In this document: in pieces, positions 27,203 to 35,405 of the stretch
How the letters are laid out: each line of letters begins with the position of its first letter
Numbering within the stretch: the stretch's first letter is position 1
Assembly (NCBI RefSeq): GCF_040907265.1
Contig: NZ_JBFOHP010000002.1
Span: 3,744,501 to 3,808,500 of the forward strand
Direction: 5' to 3'
Length of the DNA: 64,000 nucleotides
Source: Streptomyces sclerotialus
GTDB taxonomy: Bacteria; Actinomycetota; Actinomycetes; Streptomycetales; Streptomycetaceae
Program-made: the position numbers and the translations under genes
Notes under the pieces: generated by a model
The model's database searches: none
What the model was told of the DNA's origin: nothing
What the model saw: only the letters and a program-made list of their open reading frames with translations

Positions 27203-27883
27203 ATGACCACGACGGACGACACCCCCGAAGCCCGCGCCTTCCGCGACCTGCTGCGCAGCCTGCGGGTCTGGACGGGCGAGCTGCCGGACTTCGACCCGGA
27301 CACGGCCCCTGAGGCGCCACTGCCCCTGTTCCGGCAGTGGCTGGGCGAGGCGGCCGCCGCGGGCGTACCGGAGCCGCACACGATGTCGCTGGCGACCGCG
27401 GACGCGGCGGGCGACCCGTCCGCCCGCATCGTGATGCTGCACGACGCCGACGAGAACGGCTGGCACTTCGCCTCGCACCGCGGCAGCCGCAAGGGCCGCG
27501 AGCTGGCCGCCCGCCCGAGCGCCGCGCTGTGCTTCTACTGGCCGCTGGTCGGACGTCAGGTCCGGGTCCGCGGCGCGGTCACGGCGGCCGGCCCCGAGGA
27601 GAGCGCCGCCGACCTGCGCCGCCGGTCGCCGGGCGCGCTGGCCGCCGCGCTCGTGGGTCACCAGAGCGAGGTCCTGGGCTCCTTCGCGGAGCTGGAGCGG
27701 GCCGCCGACGAGTCCTGGGAGCGGGCACAGCGCGAACCGGACGCCGCGGTGCCGAGCTGGACGGCGTACGTGCTGCGCCCCGAGGAGGTCGAGTTCTTCC
27801 AGGGCGACGACCGCCGCCGGCACGTACGGCTGTGCTACCGGCGGGCGGACGACGGGTGGCAGCGGGTACTGCTGTGGCCGTGA
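27203..27883 (+). CDS. pdxH: pyridoxamine 5'-phosphate oxidase family protein
   Basis: 226 aa FMN-binding split-barrel protein. It has the PNPOx order: PLPLFRQWLGEAAAAGVPEPHTMSLATAD, then PSARIVMLHDADENGWHFASHRGSRKGRELAARPSAALCFYWPLVGRQVRVRG and the C-terminal VEFFQGDDRRRHVRLCYRR. It would oxidise pyridoxine or pyridoxamine phosphate to pyridoxal phosphate. The C-terminal motif (usually RLHDR) is altered to RRRHVR, so a related FMN oxidase with another substrate is possible. Confidence 0.82.
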   Translation: MTTTDDTPEARAFRDLLRSLRVWTGELPDFDPDTAPEAPLPLFRQWLGEAAAAGVPEPHTMSLATADAAGDPSARIVMLHDADENGWHFASHRGSRKGRELAARPSAALCFYWPLVGRQVRVRGAVTAAGPEESAADLRRRSPGALAAALVGHQSEVLGSFAELERAADESWERAQREPDAAVPSWTAYVLRPEEVEFFQGDDRRRHVRLCYRRADDGWQRVLLWP

Positions 27884-27904
27884 CGCCCCGGGCCGGCCGG
27901 GGCG
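27884..27904. terminator. bidirectional hairpin between PNPOx and GNAT genes
   Basis: CGCCCCGG (27884-27891) pairs with CCGGGGCG (27897-27904) across a 5-nt loop, immediately after the PNPOx stop and just before the end of the opposing gene. Confidence 0.55.
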
Positions 27905-27905
27905 C

Positions 27906-28394
27906 TCAGAACCGCTGGTACATGATGTGCAGCCCGACGTAGCCCTTCTCGGGATGCAGGAAGCCCTCCGGCAGGGTCGTCATGATCTCGAAGCCGAGTG
28001 ACTGCCACAGGGCCACCGCGCCCTTGTTGGTCTCCACGACGGCGTTGAACTGCATCGCGCGGTACCCCTCGGCGCGGGCCCAGCGCAGTGCGTACTCGCC
28101 CAGTGCCCGGCCGACGCCCTTGCCGCCGTGCGCCGGGTCGACCATGAAGCTCGCCCCGGCGATGTGGGCGGCGGCGCCCATGTGGTTGGGGTTCATCTTG
28201 GCCGAGCCCAGGACCGTGCCCTCCTCGTCGACCGCCACGACCGTGTGGCCCGGCGGGCTCAGCATCCACAGCGCGCGGCCCCCTTCCTTGTCGAGGTCGC
28301 GCGGGTAGGTGTACGTCTCCCCGGCGGCCACGATCCGGTGGAAGAACGGCCAGACGGCGTCCCAGTCCTCGGTTACGGCTTCTCTGATCAGCAC
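27906..28394 (-). CDS. GNAT-family N-acetyltransferase
   Basis: 162 aa. GTG start at 28394 gives VLIREAVTEDWDAVWPFFHRIVAAGETYTYPRDL, the usual N-terminus of a phosphinothricin/toxin-type GNAT subgroup. The acetyl-CoA site is SFMVDPAHGGKGVGRALGEYALRWA (about 85-109), followed by FNAVVETNKGAVALWQSLGFE. Substrate is not predictable from sequence. Confidence 0.85.
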   Translation of the reverse strand: MLIREAVTEDWDAVWPFFHRIVAAGETYTYPRDLDKEGGRALWMLSPPGHTVVAVDEEGTVLGSAKMNPNHMGAAAHIAGASFMVDPAHGGKGVGRALGEYALRWARAEGYRAMQFNAVVETNKGAVALWQSLGFEIMTTLPEGFLHPEKGYVGLHIMYQRF

Positions 28395-28468
28395 CCGCCC
28401 AGGGTGCCTCCCGCCGCCGCGCGACGCCACCGGATTACCGTCGCGCGCGGGCGGGCCCGGCGACGGGG

Positions 28469-28939
28469 TCAGCGGTCACGCGGGCGGAAGACCGGTACGG
28501 CGGGCCCGCCCTCGCGGTCGGCGCGGAAGACCGCCCGCAGCGCCATGCCGCTCCGCAGCCCCGGCTCGGGGCAGTCGTGGATCATCAGCACGAGAGGGAG
28601 GAGGTTGAGCAGTAGCCCGGCGACCAGCGCGACCGGCAGGAGGAAGCCGACGACGAGACCGGCCCCGAGGGCGAGTTCGGCGTGCACGACCACGTACGCC
28701 ATCCTTCGGGCTGGCCGTACGACCACGTCGAAGCCGCGGCGCACGGCGGCCCAGCGGTGCTTGTCCGCCACGTCGGCAGCCCAGGCGATGCCCGTGCCGC
28801 GCTCGGACCAGGCCTTCCCGTCCTTCTGGCGCCAGCTCTCCAGCCACCACATCCCCAGGCCGATACGGAGCACGGCGCCCCCTTCGGGCCCGCCGAGGCA
28901 GATCGTCCGGCATCGCGCCTTCCCGTTCGCGAGGGCCAT
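28469..28939 (-). CDS. DoxX-like membrane protein, C-terminus altered
   Basis: About 156 aa. The body matches small DoxX-like integral membrane proteins: RIGLGMWWLESWRQKDGKAW, GTGIAWAADVADKHRWAAVRRGFD, then MAYVVVHAELALGAGLVVGFLLPVALVAGLLLNLLPLVLMIHD with two membrane helices. After MIHD the expected last helix is replaced by a charged stretch (CPEPGLRSGMALRAVFRADREGG), suggesting a frameshift or loss near the 3' end. A perfect AACTGAC/GTCAGTT palindrome touches the predicted ATG, so the real start may be internal. Possibly part of the decayed regulon. Confidence 0.6.
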   Translation of the reverse strand: MALANGKARCRTICLGGPEGGAVLRIGLGMWWLESWRQKDGKAWSERGTGIAWAADVADKHRWAAVRRGFDVVVRPARRMAYVVVHAELALGAGLVVGFLLPVALVAGLLLNLLPLVLMIHDCPEPGLRSGMALRAVFRADREGGPAVPVFRPRDR

Positions 28940-28958
28940 AACTGACGGGCTGTCAGTT
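28940..28958. promoter_or_regulatory. TGACGG-type palindromic operator, extended arms
   Basis: AACTGACGGGCTGTCAGTT has 7-bp perfect arms and lies directly upstream of the DoxX-like gene. Confidence 0.5.
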
Positions 28959-29044
28959 GGCGTCGCCAGTTCGGCGGATGCACGACCGGGCGCAAGGGGC
29001 GGGGCGGGATCCCCCTCGCGGGGTACAGCAGTACGCGGCACCCC

Positions 29045-29086
29045 TGACGGGCCGTCAATTACCCACCACCTGGCTGGGCGTCAGGT
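29045..29086. promoter_or_regulatory. two TGACGG-type operator copies
   Basis: TGACGGGCCGTCA (29045-29057) and a diverged copy with perfect ACCTG/CAGGT arms around GCTGGGCGT (29068-29086) lie 60 and 31 bp upstream of the enoyl-CoA hydratase remnant. Confidence 0.45.
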
Positions 29087-29117
29087 GCCTATCGGGTCAG
29101 ACGGGAGCGGCGTAACG

Positions 29118-29341
29118 ATGCCGGGATCCACTCATGGCACCCTCACCACTCACTCGCGGCCGGCCCGACGCGCGCCCTGGCCCTCACCAAGCAGCTGGTC
29201 AACGCCTCGCTGGAGGCCGACCGGGGCGCGGCGTTCGCCGCCGAGGCGGCCACTCAGGAGATCAACATGACGACCGCGGACGCGCAGGAGGGGGTGGCGG
29301 CCTTCGTGGCGCGCCGCGCACCCGAGTACCGCGGCCGCTGA
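29118..29341 (+). pseudogene. enoyl-CoA hydratase/isomerase C-terminal remnant
   Basis: From 29159 one frame reads AGPTRALALTKQLVNASLEADRGAAFAAEAATQEINMTTAD and ends DAQEGVAAFVARRAPEYRGR, the standard C-terminal helix pair of crotonase-fold enzymes. An out-of-frame MPGSTHGTL at 29118 may be the old N-terminus, with the catalytic core deleted between. It lies behind TGACGG operators. Confidence 0.85.
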
Positions 29342-29371
29342 CCCGCGCGCAGCTCCGCGTGGACCGCGCGG

Positions 29372-30115
29372 TCACTCGCCGCTCGGGCAGAGCGGTACCT
29401 GCTCGACGTTGCGGGTGTGGACGCCCGGCAGCCAGCCCTCGGCACCGTCCAAGGACGTGACCCGGTACCAGCGGACGGAGATCGCGCCCGTCCTGTCCCG
29501 TACGCGGCGGCCGTCGGTGATGACGCACTCCGTGGCCAGCCGGTCGCTGTTCCAGACCCGGCCCGCGGCGTTGCCCGGCGCGGAGTACGCCTGGTGCGGG
29601 TCCCGGGCCAGCCGGAGCGCGCACCGTTCGGTGCGGGCCTTCTCGCACGCCGGGTCACTGTTGTGGGCCGTGAGCTCCAGGCCCGTGCCGGGCCCCGGCG
29701 GCGCGGGGCGCTCGCCGCCCGCCCCCACCAGCCGCCACACACCGAGGGCCAGCGCGAGCGCCGCCACGACGAACAGCGTGGTCATCAACTGCGGCCGCCT
29801 GCGCAGGTACGACAGGGGGCTGCGCGGCGCACCCGGAGCCGGCGCGGACTCCGCGATGCGGGTCCACAGGCCGGGAGGTGGCTGGATTTCCTCGTCGGCC
29901 GCACGGAGACGCTCGCGCAATATCGTTTCAGCAGCGCGCCGCCCCCGGCCGTTCCGGTAACCGGTCCGGCGGCTCCGCCGCCCGCCTCCCGGTGCGCCGC
30001 CACGGCCGCCCCCGGGCCCGCCCTGCCCGTTCACCGGGTTCCCCGGCCCGTCCTCCGGGCCCACGGGGCCGTTACCGGGGTCCACGTGCGTGCTCCCCGT
30101 GTCGTTCCGCTCCAC
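29372..30115 (-). CDS. single-pass membrane protein downstream of a sigma factor
   Basis: 247 aa. Gly/Pro/Arg-rich cytoplasmic N-terminus of about 60 residues, then an amphipathic stretch (ILRERLRAADEEIQPPPGLWTRIAES), one membrane helix (LMTTLFVVAALALALGVWRLV, about 110-130) and an extracytoplasmic domain ending with an SH3-like pattern (DRTGAISVRWYRVTSLDGAEGWLPGVHTRNVEQVPLC) and paired cysteines (DPACEKARTERCALR). It starts 7 bp after the sigma-factor stop, so the two are probably one operon. It may act as an anti-sigma factor or envelope sensor, but no ZAS motif is visible. Confidence 0.72.
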   Translation of the reverse strand: MERNDTGSTHVDPGNGPVGPEDGPGNPVNGQGGPGGGRGGAPGGGRRSRRTGYRNGRGRRAAETILRERLRAADEEIQPPPGLWTRIAESAPAPGAPRSPLSYLRRRPQLMTTLFVVAALALALGVWRLVGAGGERPAPPGPGTGLELTAHNSDPACEKARTERCALRLARDPHQAYSAPGNAAGRVWNSDRLATECVITDGRRVRDRTGAISVRWYRVTSLDGAEGWLPGVHTRNVEQVPLCPSGE

Positions 30116-30122
30116 GATGTGC

Positions 30123-30692
30123 TCACCTCCCCGTGAGGTCGTACGGCGAAGCGGCGAAGTGCTCCCGTAACCGCTCCAGGGCGCGCGTCCGGTGCCGCGC
30201 CGCCGTGCACCGCTGCACCTTCATGATCTTGGCGGCCTTCCCGAGGGTGTAGCCGTCCAGGTCGACGAGGATGACCAGGCCGGCCTGGCGGTGCGTGAGC
30301 CGGCTCAGCAGCCGCACCGCCTCCAGCTCGGCCTGGCGGCGCTCCCGTCTGCCGTCCCAGCCGGCGCCGGGCAGCTCGCGCATCAGCGCACCGCTGCCGG
30401 GCCCGTCCTCCGGTCCGCCCTCGCCGATCAGCGCCTGCCGCCGCTCCCTGCGGTGCGCCTCCCGGGCGACGCTCAGCAGGGCCGTGAAGGCGCGGGCGTA
30501 CGGCTCCGGGTGGGCCAGGAAGCGGTACGGGCGCGCGGCGAGCTTCAGGTACGTCTCGTGCACGATGTCCTCCGCCGACTGCCGGGACCCCGCCAGCAGC
30601 ACGGCGCGCCGGTAGAGCCGCGGCAGCAACCCGGAGAAGACGTCGTCGAAGGACGGCGACGGAAAGGGAGACGACGGCAGCGCATCGGCCAT
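30123..30692 (-). CDS. ECF-like RNA polymerase sigma factor
   Basis: 189 aa. Region 2 is visible as FSGLLPRLYRRAVLLAGSRQSAEDIVHETYLKLAARP (about 20-56) and region 4 as LSRLTHRQAGLVILVDLDGYTLGKAAKIMKVQRCTAARHRTRALERLREH (about 128-177). The linker is Gly/Arg-rich. It shares an operon with a membrane protein that could restrain it. The target promoter cannot be read from this window. Confidence 0.85.
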   Translation of the reverse strand: MADALPSSPFPSPSFDDVFSGLLPRLYRRAVLLAGSRQSAEDIVHETYLKLAARPYRFLAHPEPYARAFTALLSVAREAHRRERRQALIGEGGPEDGPGSGALMRELPGAGWDGRRERRQAELEAVRLLSRLTHRQAGLVILVDLDGYTLGKAAKIMKVQRCTAARHRTRALERLREHFAASPYDLTGR

Positions 30693-30858
30693 GAGGTGGA
30701 ACTCTCCCCGAATCCGATACAGGTGCGGCCGTGAGGGAGATACCCGGCATGATCCGCCGCCAACCGGCCGAATACCGACAATCATTCGATCCGCCGGTGA
30801 TCCGCCATCCGGCGCCGCCCGCGTGGCCCACCTGTCCCCGCGCGCCTCCGCACTTTCT

Positions 30859-30877
30859 ACCTGACGGCCAATCAGGT
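30859..30877. promoter_or_regulatory. TGACGG-type palindromic operator, variant
   Basis: ACCTGACGGCCAATCAGGT has perfect ACCTGA/TCAGGT arms and lies 38 bp upstream of the flavin-reductase remnant. It resembles the copy at 29068-29086. Confidence 0.45.
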
Positions 30878-30915
30878 CCAATAGAGGGTGGAAGGGTGGA
30901 AGGGAGCGCAGCAGG

Positions 30916-31563
30916 ATGGGACATGCCGGCATGGCGGCCACGGCGGTGCGCCATCTGCGTTCGGTCGGCGCCGAGACCTCGGCCCCCTCGATCCCCGGGC
31001 CCGTCCCGCCCGACGGCCCGGCAGCGGCCGTCAGGCCCGTTCTGCGGGCCGTACGCGAGGACGAGCGGACCCCCGGCGACCGGGACGGATTCCGGCGCGT
31101 GCTGGGCCATTTCGCGAGCGGCGTCACCGTCGTCACGGCACCCGGCGACGCGGCCGGCCCCGCGCCCGCCGGCTTCGCCTGCCAGTCGTTCGCCTCGCTG
31201 TCGCTGGATCCGCCCCTGGCGACCTTCATGGTGGCGCGTACGCCGACGACCTGGCCGCGGATCGCCCGGGCCGGGGCGTGCTGCGTGAACATCCTGGGCG
31301 CCGGCCGGAGCGAGCTGTGCCGCGGCCTCGCGGTCAGCGGCGCCGACAAGTGCGCCGGGGTGCGCCACACGTCGGCGCCGGTGAGGATCACCGCTGCTGG
31401 CGGGCGTACCAGCCTGGCTCGACTGCACCGTCCAGGCCGTCCACACGGGCGGTGACCACCTCGTCGTCGTGGGCCGGGTGGACGCGCTCGGCACGGACGG
31501 GGCTGCCGCCGCCGCGGGGCCGCTGCTCTTCCACCGCGGGGAGTTCGGGGAGTTCAGGACAGT
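30916..31563 (+). pseudogene. flavin reductase-like (FMN-binding split barrel) gene, frameshifted
   Basis: Start MGHAGMAATAVRHLRSVG. The domain begins RRVLGHFASGVTVVTAPGD and continues FACQSFASLSLDPPLATFMVARTPTTWPRI, GACCVNILG and GADKCAGVRHTSAPV in one frame. At about 31385-31392 the frame changes, and the match resumes as SPLLAGVPAWLDCTVQAVHTGGDHLVVVGRVDALG and LLFHRGEFGEF. Such proteins supply reduced FMN to two-component monooxygenases. The tail runs into the opposing MFS gene. Confidence 0.85.
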
Positions 31564-32855
31564 GCGGGACTGGCACGGCGCCGGATCACCAGCACCATCA
31601 GGACCGCCAGGGCGCACAGCGCTCCGGAGCCGTACCAGACCGGGTCGTACCGCCCCAGGGCGTCGCGGACCAGGCCGGCCACGAAGGCGATGAGTGCCGC
31701 GCCCACCTGGTGGGAGGCCAGCACCCACCCGAAGACGATCGCGGCGTCCTCCCCGTAGTGCTCGCGGCAGAGCGCAATCGTGGGCGGCACCGTCGCGACC
31801 CAGTCCAGCCCGTAGAAGACGATGAAGAAGAGCATCGGCGGGTGCACGGCGTCCGAGAGCAGCGCCGGCAGGAACATCAGCGACACGCCGCGCAGCCCGT
31901 AGTACACGGCGAGGAGCCGTCGGCTGTCGAAGCGGTCGGTGAACCAGCCGGAGGCGATCGTCCCGAGGATGTCGAAGATCCCGATGACCGCGAGCAGCGA
32001 GGCGGCCAGCGTCATCGGCATGTGGTGATCGTGTGCCGCGGGCACGAAATGCGTCTTGACCAGGCCGTTCGTGGTGGCGCCGCAGATCGCGAAGGTACCG
32101 GCGAGGAGCCAGAAGGGGCCGGTGCGCGCGGCGTCGGCGAGCGCCTTCAGCGCACGCCGGGCAGCGCCTCGCCGGGGCGCGGGCCGGGGCACGAACTCGC
32201 GTGCGCCGTACGGGGCCACGCCCACGTCCGCGGGGTGGTCGCGCAGCAGCAGCCAGACCAGCGGTACGACGGCCAGCGCGGTCAGCGCCACCGTGACGGC
32301 CGCGGGACGCCAGCCGTGGTCCTCCACCGTCCAGGACAGCAGCGGGAGGAAGACGAGCTGACCGGAGGCGCCGCCGGCGGTGAGGATGCCGGTCACCAGA
32401 CCGCGGCGGGCGACGAACCAGTGGCCGGTGACGGTCGCGGCGAAGGCCAGCGCCATGGAGCCGCTGCCCAGGCCGACGAGGACACCCCAGTAGAGGGTCA
32501 GCTGCCAGGAAGCGGTCATCCATACCGTGAGCCCGGCACCGGCCGCGATCACGGCGAGCGCCGTGGCGACGACCCGCCGGACGCCGAAGCGGTCCATGAG
32601 CGCGGCGGCGAAGGGGGCGGTGAGGCCGTACAGCGCGAGGTTGACCGAGACCGCGAACCCGATGGTGCCGCGCGACCAGTGGAACTCCGCGTGCAGCGGT
32701 TCGATCAGCAGGCCCGGCAGCGAGGCGAAGCCGGCGGCGCCGACGAGGGTGAGGAAGGTGACCGCGGCGACGGACCAGGCGCGGTGCGGGCGGCGGCGCC
32801 GGGTGGGAGGTACCGGCACCGGAACGGCTTCTCGGAGTTCGGGAGTCTGCGTCAC
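31554..32855 (-). CDS. MFS transporter, oxalate/formate-antiporter-like
   Basis: 433 aa with twelve predicted membrane helices in two halves, starting SVAAVTFLTLVGAAGFASLPGLLIEPL and containing the MFS A-motif-like DRFGVRRVV and a second DRFDSRRLL. I prefer the GTG at 32855 to the ATG at 32906, because codons for the longer version would lie inside an 18-bp palindrome that looks like an operator. Substrate probably a small organic acid; not certain. Confidence 0.8.
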   Translation of the reverse strand: MTQTPELREAVPVPVPPTRRRRPHRAWSVAAVTFLTLVGAAGFASLPGLLIEPLHAEFHWSRGTIGFAVSVNLALYGLTAPFAAALMDRFGVRRVVATALAVIAAGAGLTVWMTASWQLTLYWGVLVGLGSGSMALAFAATVTGHWFVARRGLVTGILTAGGASGQLVFLPLLSWTVEDHGWRPAAVTVALTALAVVPLVWLLLRDHPADVGVAPYGAREFVPRPAPRRGAARRALKALADAARTGPFWLLAGTFAICGATTNGLVKTHFVPAAHDHHMPMTLAASLLAVIGIFDILGTIASGWFTDRFDSRRLLAVYYGLRGVSLMFLPALLSDAVHPPMLFFIVFYGLDWVATVPPTIALCREHYGEDAAIVFGWVLASHQVGAALIAFVAGLVRDALGRYDPVWYGSGALCALAVLMVLVIRRRASPALS

Positions 32856-32889
32856 CCGACCAGCTTCGGGCGCCGGGCCGACATCATCG

Positions 32890-32907
32890 AGTGGCCAGAT
32901 GGCCACT
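32890..32907. promoter_or_regulatory. 18-bp palindromic operator upstream of the MFS gene
   Basis: AGTGGCCAGATGGCCACT is a perfect 8-bp inverted repeat around a 2-bp centre, 35 bp upstream of the preferred MFS start. The TGGCCA half-site resembles those of GntR-type regulators. No such regulator is adjacent. Confidence 0.55.
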
Positions 32908-32912
32908 GTTCA

Positions 32913-33206
32913 TCAGGATCGGGCCAGCGCCCGTCCCAGGAGGCAGGCGCGCGACCACAGGAGGCGGGCGCGCGCCTCAGGAGGCCGCCGGTCCGGAGGC
33001 CCGAAGAGCAGCACCCCCCGTGCCACCCGCCCCCGTTCCGCGTCCGGCACCGTCTCGGCGAAGTCCTCCACCGGATACGTCCGCGTCACCGGTTCGTCCA
33101 GCAGCAGCCGCCCCGCGCGGTACAGGGCGGCGTGGCGCGCGATGTCCCGCTGCGGCCGCGACGAGCCGTACCGGCAGCCCAGGACCGACTTGTCCAGGTA
33201 CATCGA
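32913..33206 (-). pseudogene. C-terminal fragment of a zinc-type alcohol dehydrogenase
   Basis: The readable part MYLDKSVLGCRYGSSRPQRDIARHAALYRAGRLLLDEPVTRTYPVEDFAET...RVARGVLLFG is the last about 80 residues of a Zn-dependent, MDR-type alcohol dehydrogenase (class III-like tail). The catalytic and NAD-binding domains are absent upstream. It ends 6 bp from the region upstream of the MFS gene. Confidence 0.8.
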
Positions 33207-33330
33207 GGACCTTGCCGGTCAAGAAGTTCCCCCTGCCGCGCCCCTTCCCGCAGTTTCTGGCGGGTCGTTAGGTTTTTGAGCAGACGCGGTACGAAGACAA
33301 GCCCCACGGCCGATCACCCGAGGAGCGCGC

Positions 33331-34294
33331 GTGGTCCTGCCGCAGGAGTTCCACGACATCGCCGGACGTGTGAACAACTGGGGGCGGTGGGGCCCCGACG
33401 ACGAGATCAGCACGCTGAACCTGATCACCCCGGAGGCGGTGCGCGCCGCCGCCGCGACCGTACGCAGCGGCCTCCGCGTCCCACTCGCGCTGCCGCTCCA
33501 GCAGGACGGCGTGCAGACCGGCGCCATCCCGGGGCGGGTCGCCCCGCTGCGCACGATGGTCGCCGTCAACGACGATGTTCGGCCCCGGCACGGTCGCGAC
33601 CAGCGATGACGTGGTGACCATGGGCCTGCAGGCGGCCACCCACCGGGACGGCCTCACCCACGTCCCGCACTCGGGGCGGCTCTACAACGGCCGCCCGGCC
33701 ACCGCGGTCACCGCGGTCACCGCCCACGCCGGCGCGACCGCGCTCGGCATCGAGAAGCTGCCGCCGGTCGTGGCACGCGGCGTGCTGCTGGACGTGGCGC
33801 GCGTACGGTACGGCGGCGGCGACCGGCCGCTGGACGCGCGCACGCCGTCACCCCGGACGACCCGGAAGCGGCGGAGGAGCCGGCCGGCACGGCCGTACAC
33901 GCCGGTGACGTGGCCCTTGGCCTCGTACGCACCGGGCAGCTGCGGCGCTATCTGGCGGGCGACAAGCAGGGGTACGCGTTCCCGTCACCGGGGCTGTCGG
34001 TCCGCGCTCCGGAGGGTTCCACGCCCGCGACGTCGCCGCGGTCGCCAACGACACCCGCACCTTCAAGATCTTCCCGCCGGAGATCGAGGATCTGTGGCTG
34101 CCCGTGCACGCGCTGCACCTGGTCGAGACGGGGACGCCACAGGGCCAGAACTGGAACCTGGAGGAGCTGTCGGCGGTCTGCGCGGCCGGGGGGCGGTACG
34201 CCTTCCTGCTCTCGGCGGTGGCCGAGCCGTTCACCGGCGGCACCGGGATGCTGGTAGCCCCGGTGGCGGTGCTCCAGCGGGAGCCGGCCGGCCG
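33331..34294 (+). pseudogene. cyclase-family (kynurenine-formamidase-like) gene with several frameshifts
   Basis: Frames in order: VNNWGRWGPDDEISTLNLITPEAVRAAAATVRSGLRVPLALPL (33331-33570); then FGPGTVATSDDVVTMGLQAATHRDGLTHVPHSGRLYNG (33575-33840), which includes the metal-site HxxxH-like THVPH; then ALGLVRTGQLRRYLAGDKQGYAFPSPGLS; finally EIEDLWLPVHALHLVETGTPQGQNWNLEELSAVCA and LLSAVAEPFTGGTGMLVAPVAVL. At least three shifts are needed. An intact copy would be a Mn/Zn-dependent hydrolase of about 310 aa. Confidence 0.88.
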
Positions 34295-34508
34295 GGCTCC
34301 GCGCGGGCGCCGGACCGGCCTGGGTGACGGTGCGCTCATGCGCACCCCGAGCGCGGCACAGCGGACCGCCACCCGGCTCCGGGCGCGACCCGCACTCGCC
34401 AAGGGGGCGTCTCCCCCGTACCCTCGGCGTCCCCTCGCGGCGAATCGCTGACCACAAGCGTGATCAAGTCGCCACGGCACGTCAACACCTGGTCTGGACT
34501 TTTTCTGT

Positions 34509-34991
34509 TCACACCCGGTGCGTGGCGGCGCACGGCTGCTCGTAGGCGCCCCTCGCGCCCGGCTCGGTGCCTGCCCCCATCAGCAGCGGCCGGCCGCGGT
34601 CCACCTCGCACCAGATGCGCTTCCCCGGACCCTCGGGCTGCCAGCCCCAGCGGTCGGCCAGGCCGTCGACCAGCTCCAGGCCCCGGCCGTTGGTGTCGTC
34701 ACCCTCCGCGCGGCGCGGCCGCGGCGGCCGGGCGCTGCCGTCCGCGACCTCCAGCCGTACGGTCCCGACCACGGGCCCGGCACCGGAGAAGCGGAGCCGC
34801 AGCTCGGCGTGCGAGCCGGCGTGCACCACGGCGTTGGTGACGAGCTCGGAGACCAGCAGGATCAGCGTCTCCGCCAGCGGCTCGTCGGCGCCTATGCCCG
34901 ACCCGGCCAGCCGCGACCGGGCCCACCTGCGGGCCCGCCCCACTTCAGCGGGGTCGGGCCGCACTTCCAATTGCACCTGAAGCACCTGCAC
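34509..34991 (-). CDS. RsbW-like ATP-binding (anti-sigma) protein
   Basis: 160 aa with a single GHKL ATPase domain: N-box ETLILLVSELVTNAVVHAG (about 40-58), G-box NGRGLELVDGLADRWGW (about 100-116). Streptomycetes encode many such proteins, a few of which are anti-sigma factors. The C-terminal 35 residues are poorly conserved. An intergenic region with several inverted repeats precedes it. Confidence 0.85.
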   Translation of the reverse strand: MQVLQVQLEVRPDPAEVGRARRWARSRLAGSGIGADEPLAETLILLVSELVTNAVVHAGSHAELRLRFSGAGPVVGTVRLEVADGSARPPRPRRAEGDDTNGRGLELVDGLADRWGWQPEGPGKRIWCEVDRGRPLLMGAGTEPGARGAYEQPCAATHRV

Positions 34992-35405
34992 CGCTCACAC
35001 CATCCGAACCGGCGGAAACATCGCCTCGCGCCTCCACGGGATCACGGTGCGTGACCCCGGCGAAGCACAGCATGGTTGACGTTCAGTCACCCCAACAAGC
35101 GCTTCAGGCATATTCCAGCGGAAGGGAGTATGCGTGCTGCATACTGTGCGACGCGCAGTGCGGGGAGTCGAACGCGGGGGTTTCGCGGGCCCCCGCCCGG
35201 TGCGAACGGTACGCATCCCGTACCCCGGAGGTGCCTCGTAGGCAACGCCGGGGTGGTTGCGCCTCAGAACCACTCGCACCTGAGCGAGCGTACCTGAGCC
35301 CTGCACCGACTCCTGGGCGTAACGAGTCACGCGAAGGACACAACCCGATATCGACGCTGTGTGACCGCTCATGCGTGCGGAGTCCGACATTCCGCTCAAC
35401 GCCGG
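34992..35405. other. gene-free stretch with three inverted repeats
   Basis: No coding frame is supported. Palindromes: AGTATGC/GCATACT (35127-35145, 5-bp spacer), a CGGGGG/CCCCCG hairpin near 35176-35196, and GGTACG/CGTACC (35208-35224, 5-bp spacer). They may be operators for the RsbW-like gene or a lost neighbour. Confidence 0.5.
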
